Source: JAADDK01 sp964425415 (GTDB lineage: Archaea > Thermoplasmatota > Thermoplasmata > Thermoplasmatales > Aciduliprofundaceae). From it: a DNA stretch of 14,710 nt. Below the pieces are notes generated by a model. It saw only the letters and a program-made list of their open reading frames with translations, was not told the origin of the DNA and made no database searches. Below, one piece after another: positions 5,669 to 12,246 of the stretch. Location: contig CAYRMJ010000033.1 in NCBI GenBank assembly GCA_964425415.1, forward strand, positions 1-14,710. Direction: 5' to 3'. The first letter of the stretch is position 1. Every line of letters starts with the position of its first letter. The position numbers and the translations under genes are program-made.

Positions 5669-8407
5669 TTAATGATTCCTCGGATGTAGTATCTGCGCTT
5701 GGGCCGCAGCGAGCCGAGCAATCGGCACACGGAATGGAGAGCAGGAAACGTAATCCAGCCCAGCCATGTGGAAGAACTCTATGCTCTTCGGATCGCCGCC
5801 ATGCTCTCCGCAAACGCCCACCTCTAAATCATTGCGGGTGCTTCTACCCTTCTCCGTGCCCATCTTCACCAGTTGTCCAACACCGTCCCAGTCAAGGCTC
5901 TTGAAGGGATCATCCTTCAAAATTCCCATCTCCACATATTTCCTGAGGAATTTCGCCTGAGCGTCGTCTCTGCTGTATCCGAAGGTCATCTGCGTGAGAT
6001 CATTGGTTCCGAAGGAGAAGAACTCCGCCTCGCGAGCGATTTCATCCGCGGTTAGAGCGGCACGCGGTATCTCTATCATCGTTCCGAATTTGTATTCAAC
6101 CTTAACTCCAGCCTTTTGCATTTCATCCTCCGCAACTCTGAGCAAATCGTCCTTGAGCTTTTTCAGCTCGTTGATGTGTCCAATTAGAGGAATCATTATC
6201 TCTGGATATATCTCTATGCCCTCTCTCTTAACTTCAATTGCCGCCTGTATTATTGCACGAACTTGCATTTCGTATATTTCTGGGTATATTATACCCAACC
6301 TACAACCTCTGAATCCAAGCATCGGATTGAACTCGTGCAGCTCATTAACCACTTTAAGAATCTTTTCCTTCTCAGATATCTTGGCAATTATTTCATCCAT
6401 GTCTTTGAGCGATTTGGCATTCTTGAGTTTCATTTTTAGTTCAGCAAGCTCCATGTTGAGCTCCTCGCGATTTGGTAGAAACTCGTGAAGTGGCGGGTCA
6501 AGAAGTCTTATAATCACTGGATAGCCAGCCATTGTGCGGAAGAACTCCACAAAATCACTCTTTTGCATTGTTTGGAGCTTTGAGAGATTCTCTTTGCGCT
6601 CTTCCAGAGTGCGAGACATTATCATCGCCTGCATTATTGGGAGTCTATCTTCACCAAAGAACATGTGCTCTGTTCTCGCAAGTCCTATTCCTTCAGCTCC
6701 AAACTCCCGCGCTTTTTTAGCCTGCTCAGGAGTGTCCGCATTCGCTCTTATGCGTAGCACTCTTATCTCATCAGCCCATGAGAGTAGCTTCTCTAAGTTT
6801 CCACTTATGGATGGAGAAATTAGAGGAACAGCGCCCAGATAAACCTCTCCAGTGGTGCCGTTTATTGTTATCATATCTCCTTTCCTGATTTTGTGATTTC
6901 TTGCAATGAAGTATTCCTCGTCCATGTTGATTATGAGTTCCTCACAACCAACCACAGCAGGCTTGCCCATGGCACGAGCCACCACCGCCGCATGTGATGT
7001 CATTCCTCCTCTCGCGGTGAGTATTCCTTCCGCCGCGTTCATTCCATGGATATCATCTGGAGATGTCTCATGGCGAACCAGTATGACCTTCTCACCTTTC
7101 TCCACCAATTCCACAGCCTCATCCGGGTCAAATACCACTTTGCCCACAGCTGCACCGGGGCTTGCTGCAAGGCCTTTAGCTATCACTTCCTTGCTGGCCG
7201 AAGGGTCCACTTGAGGATGGAGAAGTGTATCCACATTGTCTGGAGTGACTCGCATAACCGCTTCCTCTTTGGATATTATACCTTCATCAACCATCTCCAC
7301 GGCAATGCGTACTGCTGCCATGGCCGTTCTCTTTCCAGTGCGAGTCTGGAGGAGGTACAACTTACCATGCTCAATTGTGAATTCAATATCCTGCATGTCC
7401 CTGTAATGGCCCTCAAGAATCTTCGCAACATTTACCAACTGCTGGTAAACTTCAGGCATCATCTCCTCCATGGTGGGAAGGTTTCTGTTTGCATCCTGCT
7501 TGGAGTACTCGTTTATGGCATGCGGAGTTCTTATACCCGCAACCACATCCTCGCCCTGAGCATTGGGCAGAAACTCTCCATAAAGATGCTTCTCTCCGGT
7601 TCTCGGATCACGGGTGAACGCAACGCCGGTTCCTGAATCATCACCCATATTTCCAAACACCATGGTCACTATGTTCACTGCAGTGCCCATGTCATCCGGA
7701 ATTTTGTTTATTTTGCGATACACTATTGCCCTATCATTGTTCCACGATTCAAAAACTGCACGAATTGCCATCTCTAACTGCTTTTCAGGTTCCTGTGGAA
7801 ACTCATATCCATGCGCGCGATACACCTGCTTGTACTCAGAAACCAGCTCTTTTAGATTCTCCACTGTTAAATCCACATCCTGAGACAGCCCGTACTTCTT
7901 CTTTATGTAATTGAGTCTCTCTTCAAACTCCTCATGCTTTATTCCTAAAACCACATCACCAAACATCTGTATGAGCCTGCGGTAAGCGTCCCATGCAAAT
8001 CTCTCATTGTTCGTGCTTTTAGCAAGACCTAAAACACTTTTATCCGTTAATCCAAGATTGAGAATAGTATCCATCATTCCGGGCATGGATATGGGCGCTC
8101 CTGATCTCACGGAGACCAACAGAGGATTTTCATCACTACCAAATTTCTTTCCTGTTTTCTCCTCCAAAAGACGCATGGACTCAAGCACTTGCTCCCAGAG
8201 TCCTTCCGGAAAATCCTTCTTTTCAAAATACTTAATGCATGTCTCGGTGGTGATTGTGAAGCCGGGAGGTACTGGAAGCCCTATGCGAGTCATCTCAACA
8301 AGTCCAGCACCTTTGCCTCCGAGAACTCTCTTCATCTCCTTCATTCCCTTTGCCACAAGTGCTTTCATTTCTTCGCTATCTTCATCAAAGAAGTATATGT
8401 ATTTCAT
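5669..8407 (-). CDS. ppdK: Pyruvate, phosphate dikinase
   Basis: PPDK interconverts pyruvate, ATP and phosphate with phosphoenolpyruvate, AMP and pyrophosphate, serving gluconeogenesis or PPi-linked glycolysis. In the 912-residue protein, the ATP-grasp domain is at about 1-345 (GGKGAGLVEM, VSVRSGAPISMPGMMDTILN). The swivelling phosphohistidine domain is at about 400-510, with GGMTSHAAVVAR and the phosphorylated His at 472. The C-terminal PEP/pyruvate TIM barrel contains RLLDPPLHEF, FGTNDLTQMTFG and VCGEHGGDP, with catalytic Cys866. Length is normal for the family. ATG 8407 is preferred over GTG 8410 because GGTG lies seven bases upstream of it, the spacing also used at 8544 and 10038. It is divergent from a secreted-protein gene, and the shared upstream region carries three 19-bp repeats. 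Identity is certain. Confidence 0.97.
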   Translation of the reverse strand: MKYIYFFDEDSEEMKALVAKGMKEMKRVLGGKGAGLVEMTRIGLPVPPGFTITTETCIKYFEKKDFPEGLWEQVLESMRLLEEKTGKKFGSDENPLLVSVRSGAPISMPGMMDTILNLGLTDKSVLGLAKSTNNERFAWDAYRRLIQMFGDVVLGIKHEEFEERLNYIKKKYGLSQDVDLTVENLKELVSEYKQVYRAHGYEFPQEPEKQLEMAIRAVFESWNNDRAIVYRKINKIPDDMGTAVNIVTMVFGNMGDDSGTGVAFTRDPRTGEKHLYGEFLPNAQGEDVVAGIRTPHAINEYSKQDANRNLPTMEEMMPEVYQQLVNVAKILEGHYRDMQDIEFTIEHGKLYLLQTRTGKRTAMAAVRIAVEMVDEGIISKEEAVMRVTPDNVDTLLHPQVDPSASKEVIAKGLAASPGAAVGKVVFDPDEAVELVEKGEKVILVRHETSPDDIHGMNAAEGILTARGGMTSHAAVVARAMGKPAVVGCEELIINMDEEYFIARNHKIRKGDMITINGTTGEVYLGAVPLISPSISGNLEKLLSWADEIRVLRIRANADTPEQAKKAREFGAEGIGLARTEHMFFGEDRLPIMQAMIMSRTLEERKENLSKLQTMQKSDFVEFFRTMAGYPVIIRLLDPPLHEFLPNREELNMELAELKMKLKNAKSLKDMDEIIAKISEKEKILKVVNELHEFNPMLGFRGCRLGIIYPEIYEMQVRAIIQAAIEVKREGIEIYPEIMIPLIGHINELKKLKDDLLRVAEDEMQKAGVKVEYKFGTMIEIPRAALTADEIAREAEFFSFGTNDLTQMTFGYSRDDAQAKFLRKYVEMGILKDDPFKSLDWDGVGQLVKMGTEKGRSTRNDLEVGVCGEHGGDPKSIEFFHMAGLDYVSCSPFRVPIARLAAAQAQILHPRNH

Positions 8408-8440
8408 CACGCATCACCTTCAGGTGGGTATAAAGAACCC

Positions 8441-8450
8441 AATTAAAAAA
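8441..8450 (-). promoter_or_regulatory. TATA box of ppdK
   Basis: The minus strand reads TTTTTTAATT. Its centre is about 25 bases upstream of position 8421, giving a leader of roughly 14 bases that includes the AAGGTGATG Shine-Dalgarno (8411-8419). A second candidate, CTTTATACC (8427-8435), would give a leaderless start but would leave that site unused. Confidence 0.5.
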
Positions 8451-8452
8451 TT

Positions 8453-8509
8453 TGTGCCATTATTCAAAAAATGTACCAATGTTCAAAGACTGTACCACAA
8501 ACAAATTAT
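8453..8509. repeat. Three tandem 19-bp direct repeats in the ppdK divergent promoter
   Basis: The three units are TGTGCCATTATTCAAAAAA (8453-8471), TGTACCAATGTTCAAAGAC (8472-8490) and TGTACCACAAACAAATTAT (8491-8509). Each begins TGT[AG]CCA, exactly 19 bases apart, and the first two share TTCAAA at the same offset. The array abuts the ppdK TATA region and its last unit overlaps the TATA box of the plus-strand gene. The layout fits an operator bound by a regulator on about two helical turns per unit. Confidence 0.65.
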
Positions 8510-8511
8510 AT
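8503..8511 (+). promoter_or_regulatory. TATA box of the secreted-protein gene
   Basis: AAATTATAT lies about 25 bases before position 8533, giving a leader of about 10 bases that begins with the Shine-Dalgarno GGTGAT (8533-8538). It overlaps the third 19-bp repeat, so occupancy of that repeat would block it. Confidence 0.5.
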
Positions 8512-8543
8512 GCTCAAAGAGATGCTTAACATGGTGATTAGAA

Positions 8544-9686
8544 ATGAAAAAAATAGGCATATTGATAATAAGCGCAATAGTGGTATTCGGAATGATTCCA
8601 GCACTGGCAAGCGCAGAATCCCATGAAAACGGAATGAACAGTCATCTTCGTCCGTGGGGGCATTTCAACTACACCTCAGGAAATGTGCAGGGAAAATTCG
8701 TGAGTTTCAAAATAAATAACAATGGAGAAATACAAAACTTTGAGATTAAGAACAACACTGTTTTTAAGAGCATAACCTACGAGAATGAAACCTTTGGAAA
8801 GGTTAGAGTAAGAGGTGCAAATCTGTTTTACTTTGGAATAGGGACAAACATGAACTGGAGCCATATAAATCCAAATATGAAAGCTATGTGGAGATTTGTA
8901 CATGCGCACGATGGCCCTGCCGCGGCACTACATGTTGTCATATATGGCAAAGATACAGTGAAATTGAACATAGCTGATGGAGAGAACATAACACATATAT
9001 CCAACCACACCATAAGAATCGGTGGAAAGATTCGGGGGATAATTGCATTTAGTGGAAGCGCAAGTGTGAATGGAAACACGGTGAGCATAAAGCTGGGTGC
9101 TAAATTTATCAAAATTGGAAATCACACATACCACGGAGGAAGTCTGGTATTCGTTAGAACAGGTGCATGGCACATGCCTAAAAGAGTGGCTGAGAGGATA
9201 ATACATGCAATCGGTGAGGGGAAAGTTGCCGGTGAGATAACCGTGGGAAAGCATGTGGATTTTGAGAATTACACCTATGGATTCCATGCAAATGTGGGCA
9301 CTATGAAACACAATTATGTGAGCATAGACGTGGATTCGGAAAATCACGAGGGAAAGGTAGTTCTTATAAATATTAACAAAACGGATATGCAGTACGATTC
9401 CTCTCATCATTTAACAGTGAAAATAGATGGAAAAGAAATAAAAGAAACTAATGATGAAGATGTGTTGGCTGGCGGCACACAGGGAAAATACACGGTGGTG
9501 GACAACGGAGATTACTTAACTGTGCTTGTTTACATGCCTCATTTCTCAGAGCACTCCATAGATGTGGAGAGTCAGCCAAACAATGTACCTGCTGAAATTA
9601 TGGGAAATCCAATGTACATGGGTGCAATAATTGCAATAATAGTGGTGGCAATCGTGATAGTGGTTGCTTTGAAAAAGAAGAGATAA
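8544..9686 (+). CDS. Secreted, C-terminally membrane-anchored protein, function unknown
   Basis: The 380-residue protein begins with a classical signal peptide (MKKIGILIIS, hydrophobic to about residue 20, cleavage likely after ALASA near 25). It ends with a transmembrane helix (about 358-375, AIIAIIVVAIVIVVAL) and a KKKR stop-transfer tail. The exported middle is rich in beta-strand patterns, Gly, Asn and His, and has about nine N-x-S/T sequons (for example NYT, NNT, NET, NWS, NIT, NHT, NKT), which fits a glycosylated cell-surface protein. I recognise no catalytic motif. GGTG lies seven bases before ATG 8544, supporting the start. It is divergent from ppdK across a shared repeat-bearing control region. 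An S-layer-associated or envelope role is possible but unproven. Confidence 0.85.
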   Translation: MKKIGILIISAIVVFGMIPALASAESHENGMNSHLRPWGHFNYTSGNVQGKFVSFKINNNGEIQNFEIKNNTVFKSITYENETFGKVRVRGANLFYFGIGTNMNWSHINPNMKAMWRFVHAHDGPAAALHVVIYGKDTVKLNIADGENITHISNHTIRIGGKIRGIIAFSGSASVNGNTVSIKLGAKFIKIGNHTYHGGSLVFVRTGAWHMPKRVAERIIHAIGEGKVAGEITVGKHVDFENYTYGFHANVGTMKHNYVSIDVDSENHEGKVVLININKTDMQYDSSHHLTVKIDGKEIKETNDEDVLAGGTQGKYTVVDNGDYLTVLVYMPHFSEHSIDVESQPNNVPAEIMGNPMYMGAIIAIIVVAIVIVVALKKKR

Positions 9687-9712
9687 ATAACTTTTAATTT
9701 TATTTCTCTTTA
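9687..9712. terminator. T-rich bidirectional terminator region
   Basis: The 13 bases between the two convergent stops, and the first codons beyond, are T-rich on the plus strand (CTTTTAATTTTATTTCTC) and contain A/T tracts on the minus strand. Archaeal RNA polymerase terminates at T-runs, so this likely ends the secreted-protein transcript. There is no hairpin. Confidence 0.4.
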
Positions 9713-10038
9713 AATTTTTCAATGGATTTCATGAGAGGAATCAGGTGCATCAATGCAGGCCCACCAGCCATAAGAACAGCCACAAACCCAGCTTCAATAA
9801 GCTCTTCCGGTTTTGCTCCGGCATCCATGGCATTTTTGGTGTGTAATGCTATGCACCATTCACAGCCCGTGGCTATTCCCAACGCCAGAGAAATAAGCTC
9901 TTTTGTTTTAGTATCCAAAGCTTTTTCCGAAATAACCCGCCTAAGAAAGGTCATAAATGACCCTGTCTCTTTAGGATACTCTTTGCTTAACGTCTCTAGA
10001 AGTGCCTCTATTTCCTTTATTTTCTCTTCTGGATTCAT
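9700..10038 (-). CDS. Carboxymuconolactone decarboxylase/AhpD-like protein
   Basis: A 112-residue all-helical protein of the CMD/AhpD family. The core motif is CEWCIALH with Cys59, Cys62 and His66, preceded by Glu47 (KELISLALGIATG), the arrangement of the AhpD peroxidase-type active site. The segment after it (AGAKPEELIEAGFVAVLMAGGPA) is also typical. Redox-active CxxC members reduce peroxides or act as disulfide partners. The substrate here is not known, and nothing nearby (no AhpC or dihydrolipoamide enzyme) fixes it. GGTG seven bases before ATG 10038 supports the start. It is divergent from an MFS transporter. Confidence 0.85.
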   Translation of the reverse strand: MNPEEKIKEIEALLETLSKEYPKETGSFMTFLRRVISEKALDTKTKELISLALGIATGCEWCIALHTKNAMDAGAKPEELIEAGFVAVLMAGGPALMHLIPLMKSIEKFKEK

Positions 10039-10070
10039 AATTCCTCACCAATTTACTATATGTGTTTACA

Positions 10071-10078
10071 GTATATAT
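10071..10078 (-). promoter_or_regulatory. TATA box of the AhpD-like gene
   Basis: The minus strand reads ATATATAC, centred about 25 bases before position 10050, where a leader beginning with the GGTGAGG Shine-Dalgarno would start. A nearer CATATAGT (10055-10062) is an alternative box that would give an almost leaderless transcript. Confidence 0.45.
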
Positions 10079-10117
10079 GTTTTTCGTTTTAAAATACACG
10101 AATATCGTCAGAAGAGG

Positions 10118-10125
10118 TTAAATAC
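10118..10125 (+). promoter_or_regulatory. TATA box of the MFS gene
   Basis: TTAAATAC, preceded by AGAGG, starts 29 bases before GTG 10147 and closely resembles the box at 29-36. It predicts a leaderless mRNA beginning at or near the GTG codons at 10144/10147. Confidence 0.5.
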
Positions 10126-10146
10126 TGAAGAGAAAATAACCCGGTG

Positions 10147-11373
10147 GTGAGCATACCTAAAGACATCATGTTTTACAGATTCTCCCTGTACGGATTTCTG
10201 AAGAACCTTAGGTTATTTGAGCCATTTTTAATTCTCTTCTTTTTAAGCTCTGGACTTTCATATACGGAGATAGGGATACTTTATGCCACAGCAGAGATAT
10301 CTACCAATATTCTGGAGATTCCCACAGGCATTTTTGCAGATATATTTGGCAGAAAAAAATCAATGCTCCTCGGATTCTCCGCATATCTACTATCCTTCAC
10401 AATATTTTATTTCACAAATATTTTTTACATGTTCATTGTAGCAATGATTCTTTTTGGATTGGGGGACGCTTTTCGCTCTGGAACGCACAAAGCAATGATT
10501 CTTGAATACCTAAAAATTAAAGGGATTAGTGATAAAAAGGTGGAGTATTATGGTGCAACTCGTTCTGCATCTCAATTCGGCTCAGCAATTAACTCTCTTA
10601 TTGCAGGAGTTGTTGTGTTCTACACAGGAGACTATCATCTCATATTTCTTATAACCTTAATTCCATATATTTTAGATTTCATCAACTTGGCCACATACCC
10701 TCCAGAGTTAGATAGAGAATATGGTAAAATCAAGATTGCAAAGCAAACTAAAAGAACACTGAAGGATTTTAAGGGTATATTTAGAAATAAGGATGCTTTG
10801 AAGGCAATTTTAAATTCATCAATATATGATTCTAGTTTTAAAGCTACAAAAGATTATCTGCAACCGATTCTAAAGTCTTTTGCTCTTTCCATTCCTCTCC
10901 TTATATTACTAACTCCTGACCGCAGAACAGCAGTGATTATTGGTATAATCTATTTCTTCCTTTATTTGCTCTCATCATACTCCTCTAAAAAATCATATTT
11001 GTTTGTTAAAAAATTCAAAAGCATCAGTTCCGCCATAAACACAACCTATCTGATTGGAGCAATTCTGATAATAATCGCAGGTTTGAGTTATCACGCTCTC
11101 ATATTTTCAGCCGCAATAATATCCTTCATTCTTGTGCATATTTTATTTAACGTAAGAAGACCGATGAATGTTAGTTATGTGAGCGATAAAATATCGCATA
11201 GAGTTATGGCTTCTGGACTTAGTGTGGAATCTCAATTTAAAATGATTTTTTCTGCCACATTTGCTTTTTTGATTGGAGTGCTATCTGACCATTTTGGAGT
11301 GGGCTCGGCTCTTTTTGTAATTGGACTTATTGTGCTTTTAACATACCCCGCGGGTAGAGTGGGAGAAAAATAA
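10147..11373 (+). CDS. Major facilitator superfamily transporter
   Basis: A polytopic membrane protein of about 408 residues with roughly twelve hydrophobic segments in two halves and a polar central loop (about 190-225). The loop between helices 2 and 3 carries the MFS motif A in the form GIFADIFGRKKS (residues 61-72). A helix-rich GLGDAFRSGTHKAMI follows, a pattern common in MFS members of the drug-exporter or sugar-porter type. The substrate cannot be told. Tandem GTG codons at 10144 and 10147 are both possible starts and ATG 10168 is a later one; the TATA spacing favours 10147. The carbonic anhydrase-like gene begins 28 bases after its stop and might be cotranscribed. Family confident, substrate unknown. 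Confidence 0.85.
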   Translation: MSIPKDIMFYRFSLYGFLKNLRLFEPFLILFFLSSGLSYTEIGILYATAEISTNILEIPTGIFADIFGRKKSMLLGFSAYLLSFTIFYFTNIFYMFIVAMILFGLGDAFRSGTHKAMILEYLKIKGISDKKVEYYGATRSASQFGSAINSLIAGVVVFYTGDYHLIFLITLIPYILDFINLATYPPELDREYGKIKIAKQTKRTLKDFKGIFRNKDALKAILNSSIYDSSFKATKDYLQPILKSFALSIPLLILLTPDRRTAVIIGIIYFFLYLLSSYSSKKSYLFVKKFKSISSAINTTYLIGAILIIIAGLSYHALIFSAAIISFILVHILFNVRRPMNVSYVSDKISHRVMASGLSVESQFKMIFSATFAFLIGVLSDHFGVGSALFVIGLIVLLTYPAGRVGEK

Positions 11374-11400
11374 TTATCCTTCAACTTGCATCACGAACAT

Positions 11401-11916
11401 ATGAGTAATTCAAAACCAAAAATCGGAAAAAATGTGTATATTGCACCCACCGCAGTGATTGTAGGAGATGTTGAGATTGGAGACGGTGTAAGCGTTTGGG
11501 ATGGTGCTGTACTGAGAGGAGATGTGTCATACATAAAAATTGGAAAGAACAGCAACATTCAGGACAATGTGGTCATTCATGTGTCTCACGATTTGCCAAC
11601 CATAATTGGCGAAAATGTGACCCTTGGGCACCTTGCAATGGTCCATGCCGCAAAAATAGAAGATAATGTTATCGTAGGAATTCATGCCGTTGTGCTTGAT
11701 GGTGCTGAAATAGGTGAAGGAAGCGTGATTGGTGCAGGCTCAGTGGTGACGCCAAAAACTAAAATTCCGCCAAACTCACTGGTATTAGGAATTCCTGCAA
11801 AGGTGGTTCGTCAAGGAGAAGATGTAAAAGAAATGGCTATAAAAAATGGATTGATTTATCAGGATCTCAGAGATGAGCATTTGAAAGGAAAATACAAGAG
11901 GTACAATGGAACATAA
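11401..11916 (+). CDS. Gamma-class carbonic anhydrase-like hexapeptide protein
   Basis: The 171-residue protein is a left-handed beta-helix (repeated [IV]G..V.[IV]G hexapeptides) of the gamma carbonic anhydrase/YrdA type, normally a trimer with metal at subunit interfaces. Ligand equivalents are present: His60 (NVVIHVSHD), His77 and His82 (GHLAMVHAA), matching His81/117/122 of Methanosarcina Cam. Arg39, Asp41, Gln54 and Asp55 of the trimer and active-site network also match. The acidic loop with proton-shuttle Glu84 in Cam is missing and the position after Asp41 is Val, as in CamH-like members, so carbonic anhydrase activity is possible but not assured. ATG 11401 is chosen over TTG 11386 because the fold begins there. 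It follows the MFS gene closely. Confidence 0.9.
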   Translation: MSNSKPKIGKNVYIAPTAVIVGDVEIGDGVSVWDGAVLRGDVSYIKIGKNSNIQDNVVIHVSHDLPTIIGENVTLGHLAMVHAAKIEDNVIVGIHAVVLDGAEIGEGSVIGAGSVVTPKTKIPPNSLVLGIPAKVVRQGEDVKEMAIKNGLIYQDLRDEHLKGKYKRYNGT

Positions 11917-11929
11917 TTGCCCCAAAAAG

Positions 11930-11937
11930 TTTATATT
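11930..11937 (+). promoter_or_regulatory. TATA box of the 36-residue microprotein gene
   Basis: TTTATATT, with an A-run before it, predicts a start near 11956-11960, just before the GGGAGGT Shine-Dalgarno at 11962-11968. Box, leader and ribosome site are all correctly spaced for the ATG at 11976. Confidence 0.6.
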
Positions 11938-11975
11938 TGTGTTTGCAATATTATTTTTGTTGGGAGGTAATGTGA

Positions 11976-12086
11976 ATGGTTCCGCACAAAAAGAGGCAAG
12001 AATATAGGTTGGAAAGAGAGATTGAAGAAGAGGTTGAAGAAATACTCCATGGGGAGGAAAGAGACCTGTTTTCGGAAGAGGAATAA
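11976..12086 (+). CDS. 36-residue glutamate-rich microprotein
   Basis: A 36-codon frame from ATG 11976 to TAA 12084-12086. It begins MVPHKKRQEYRLEREIEEEV and ends EEILHGEERDLFSEEE. It is highly charged: the N-terminal third is basic, the rest strongly acidic and probably helical, with more than a third of all residues Glu. Support comes from the signals: TATA box at 11930-11937, and GGGAGGT (11962-11968) seven bases before the ATG, one of the better ribosome sites in the window. No family is recognised. Basic-then-acidic charge asymmetry suggests a binding or chaperone-like partner of a nucleic acid or ribosomal protein, which is speculation. T-rich DNA follows the stop. Confidence 0.6.
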   Translation: MVPHKKRQEYRLEREIEEEVEEILHGEERDLFSEEE

Positions 12087-12103
12087 ATCATTCCTATTTC
12101 TAA

Positions 12104-12129
12104 TTATTTTTATAATTATATTTTTAAAA
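12104..12129. terminator. Bidirectional T-rich terminator between the microprotein and tRNA-Gln
   Basis: The plus strand reads ATTTTTATAATTATATTTTT, nearly self-complementary, so both strands present T-tracts. It would end the microprotein transcript from the left and the tRNA transcript from the right (minus strand GTTTTAAAAATATAATT right after the tRNA 3' end). Confidence 0.5.
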
Positions 12130-12202
12130 CAGCCCCGGGGAGATTCGAACTCCCGTCGCGGGATCCAAAGTCCCACATGCTTGACCGCTACACCACGGGG
12201 CT
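12130..12202 (-). tRNA. tRNA-Gln (anticodon UUG)
   Basis: The minus strand folds into a complete 73-base cloverleaf. The acceptor is AGCCCCG/CGGGGCT with discriminator G; the D arm is GTGT/GCAT; the anticodon arm is TGGGA-CTTTGGA-TCCCG, giving anticodon TTG (reads CAA); the T arm is GGGAG-TTCGAAT-CTCCC. CCA is not encoded. The first pair is A1-U72, as I recall for archaeal tRNA-Gln made by GatDE amidation of Glu-tRNA. No intron is seen. The promoter appears to overlap the stop codon of the upstream trmJ gene. Confidence 0.95.
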
Positions 12203-12238
12203 ATCGCGGCCGGGGCCACGGGGAGATATGCACAAAGA

Positions 12239-12246
12239 TTATTTAA
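12239..12246 (-). promoter_or_regulatory. TATA box of tRNA-Gln overlapping the trmJ stop
   Basis: The minus strand reads TTAAATAA (within AAAGTTAAATAATC), centred about 25 bases before position 12217. It would give a pre-tRNA leader of about 15 GC-rich bases. The box includes the TAA stop codon of the methyltransferase gene (12239-12241). Confidence 0.5.

Noticed and set aside
5643..5813. Upstream extension of the coiled-coil ORF to an ATG at 5813
   Set aside because: The extension is out-of-frame translation of the end of ppdK, with Cys/Arg-rich composition and no relation to the coiled coil. The TTG at 5642 with its Shine-Dalgarno is a better start.
7046..7636. 196-codon open frame on the plus strand
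   Set aside because: It is antisense to the certain ppdK coding sequence and its translation has no recognisable domain. The other plus-strand frames within 5629-8537 are shadows of the same gene.
8453..8509. CRISPR array
   Set aside because: The three 19-bp units are contiguous, imperfect and have no spacers or cas genes nearby. They fit an operator array.
8928..9410. 160-codon open frame on the minus strand
   Set aside because: It is antisense to the secreted-protein gene, which has a signal peptide, anchor and promoter. The shadow's His/Cys/Tyr-rich composition is typical of a wrong-frame translation.
9722..10150. 142-codon open frame on the plus strand
   Set aside because: It is antisense to the AhpD-like gene, which has an intact CxxCxxxH motif, and it runs through that gene's promoter.
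12022..12246. 74-codon plus-strand frame through the tRNA region
   Set aside because: It crosses the tRNA gene, a terminator and the end of trmJ, and starts inside the microprotein gene in another frame.
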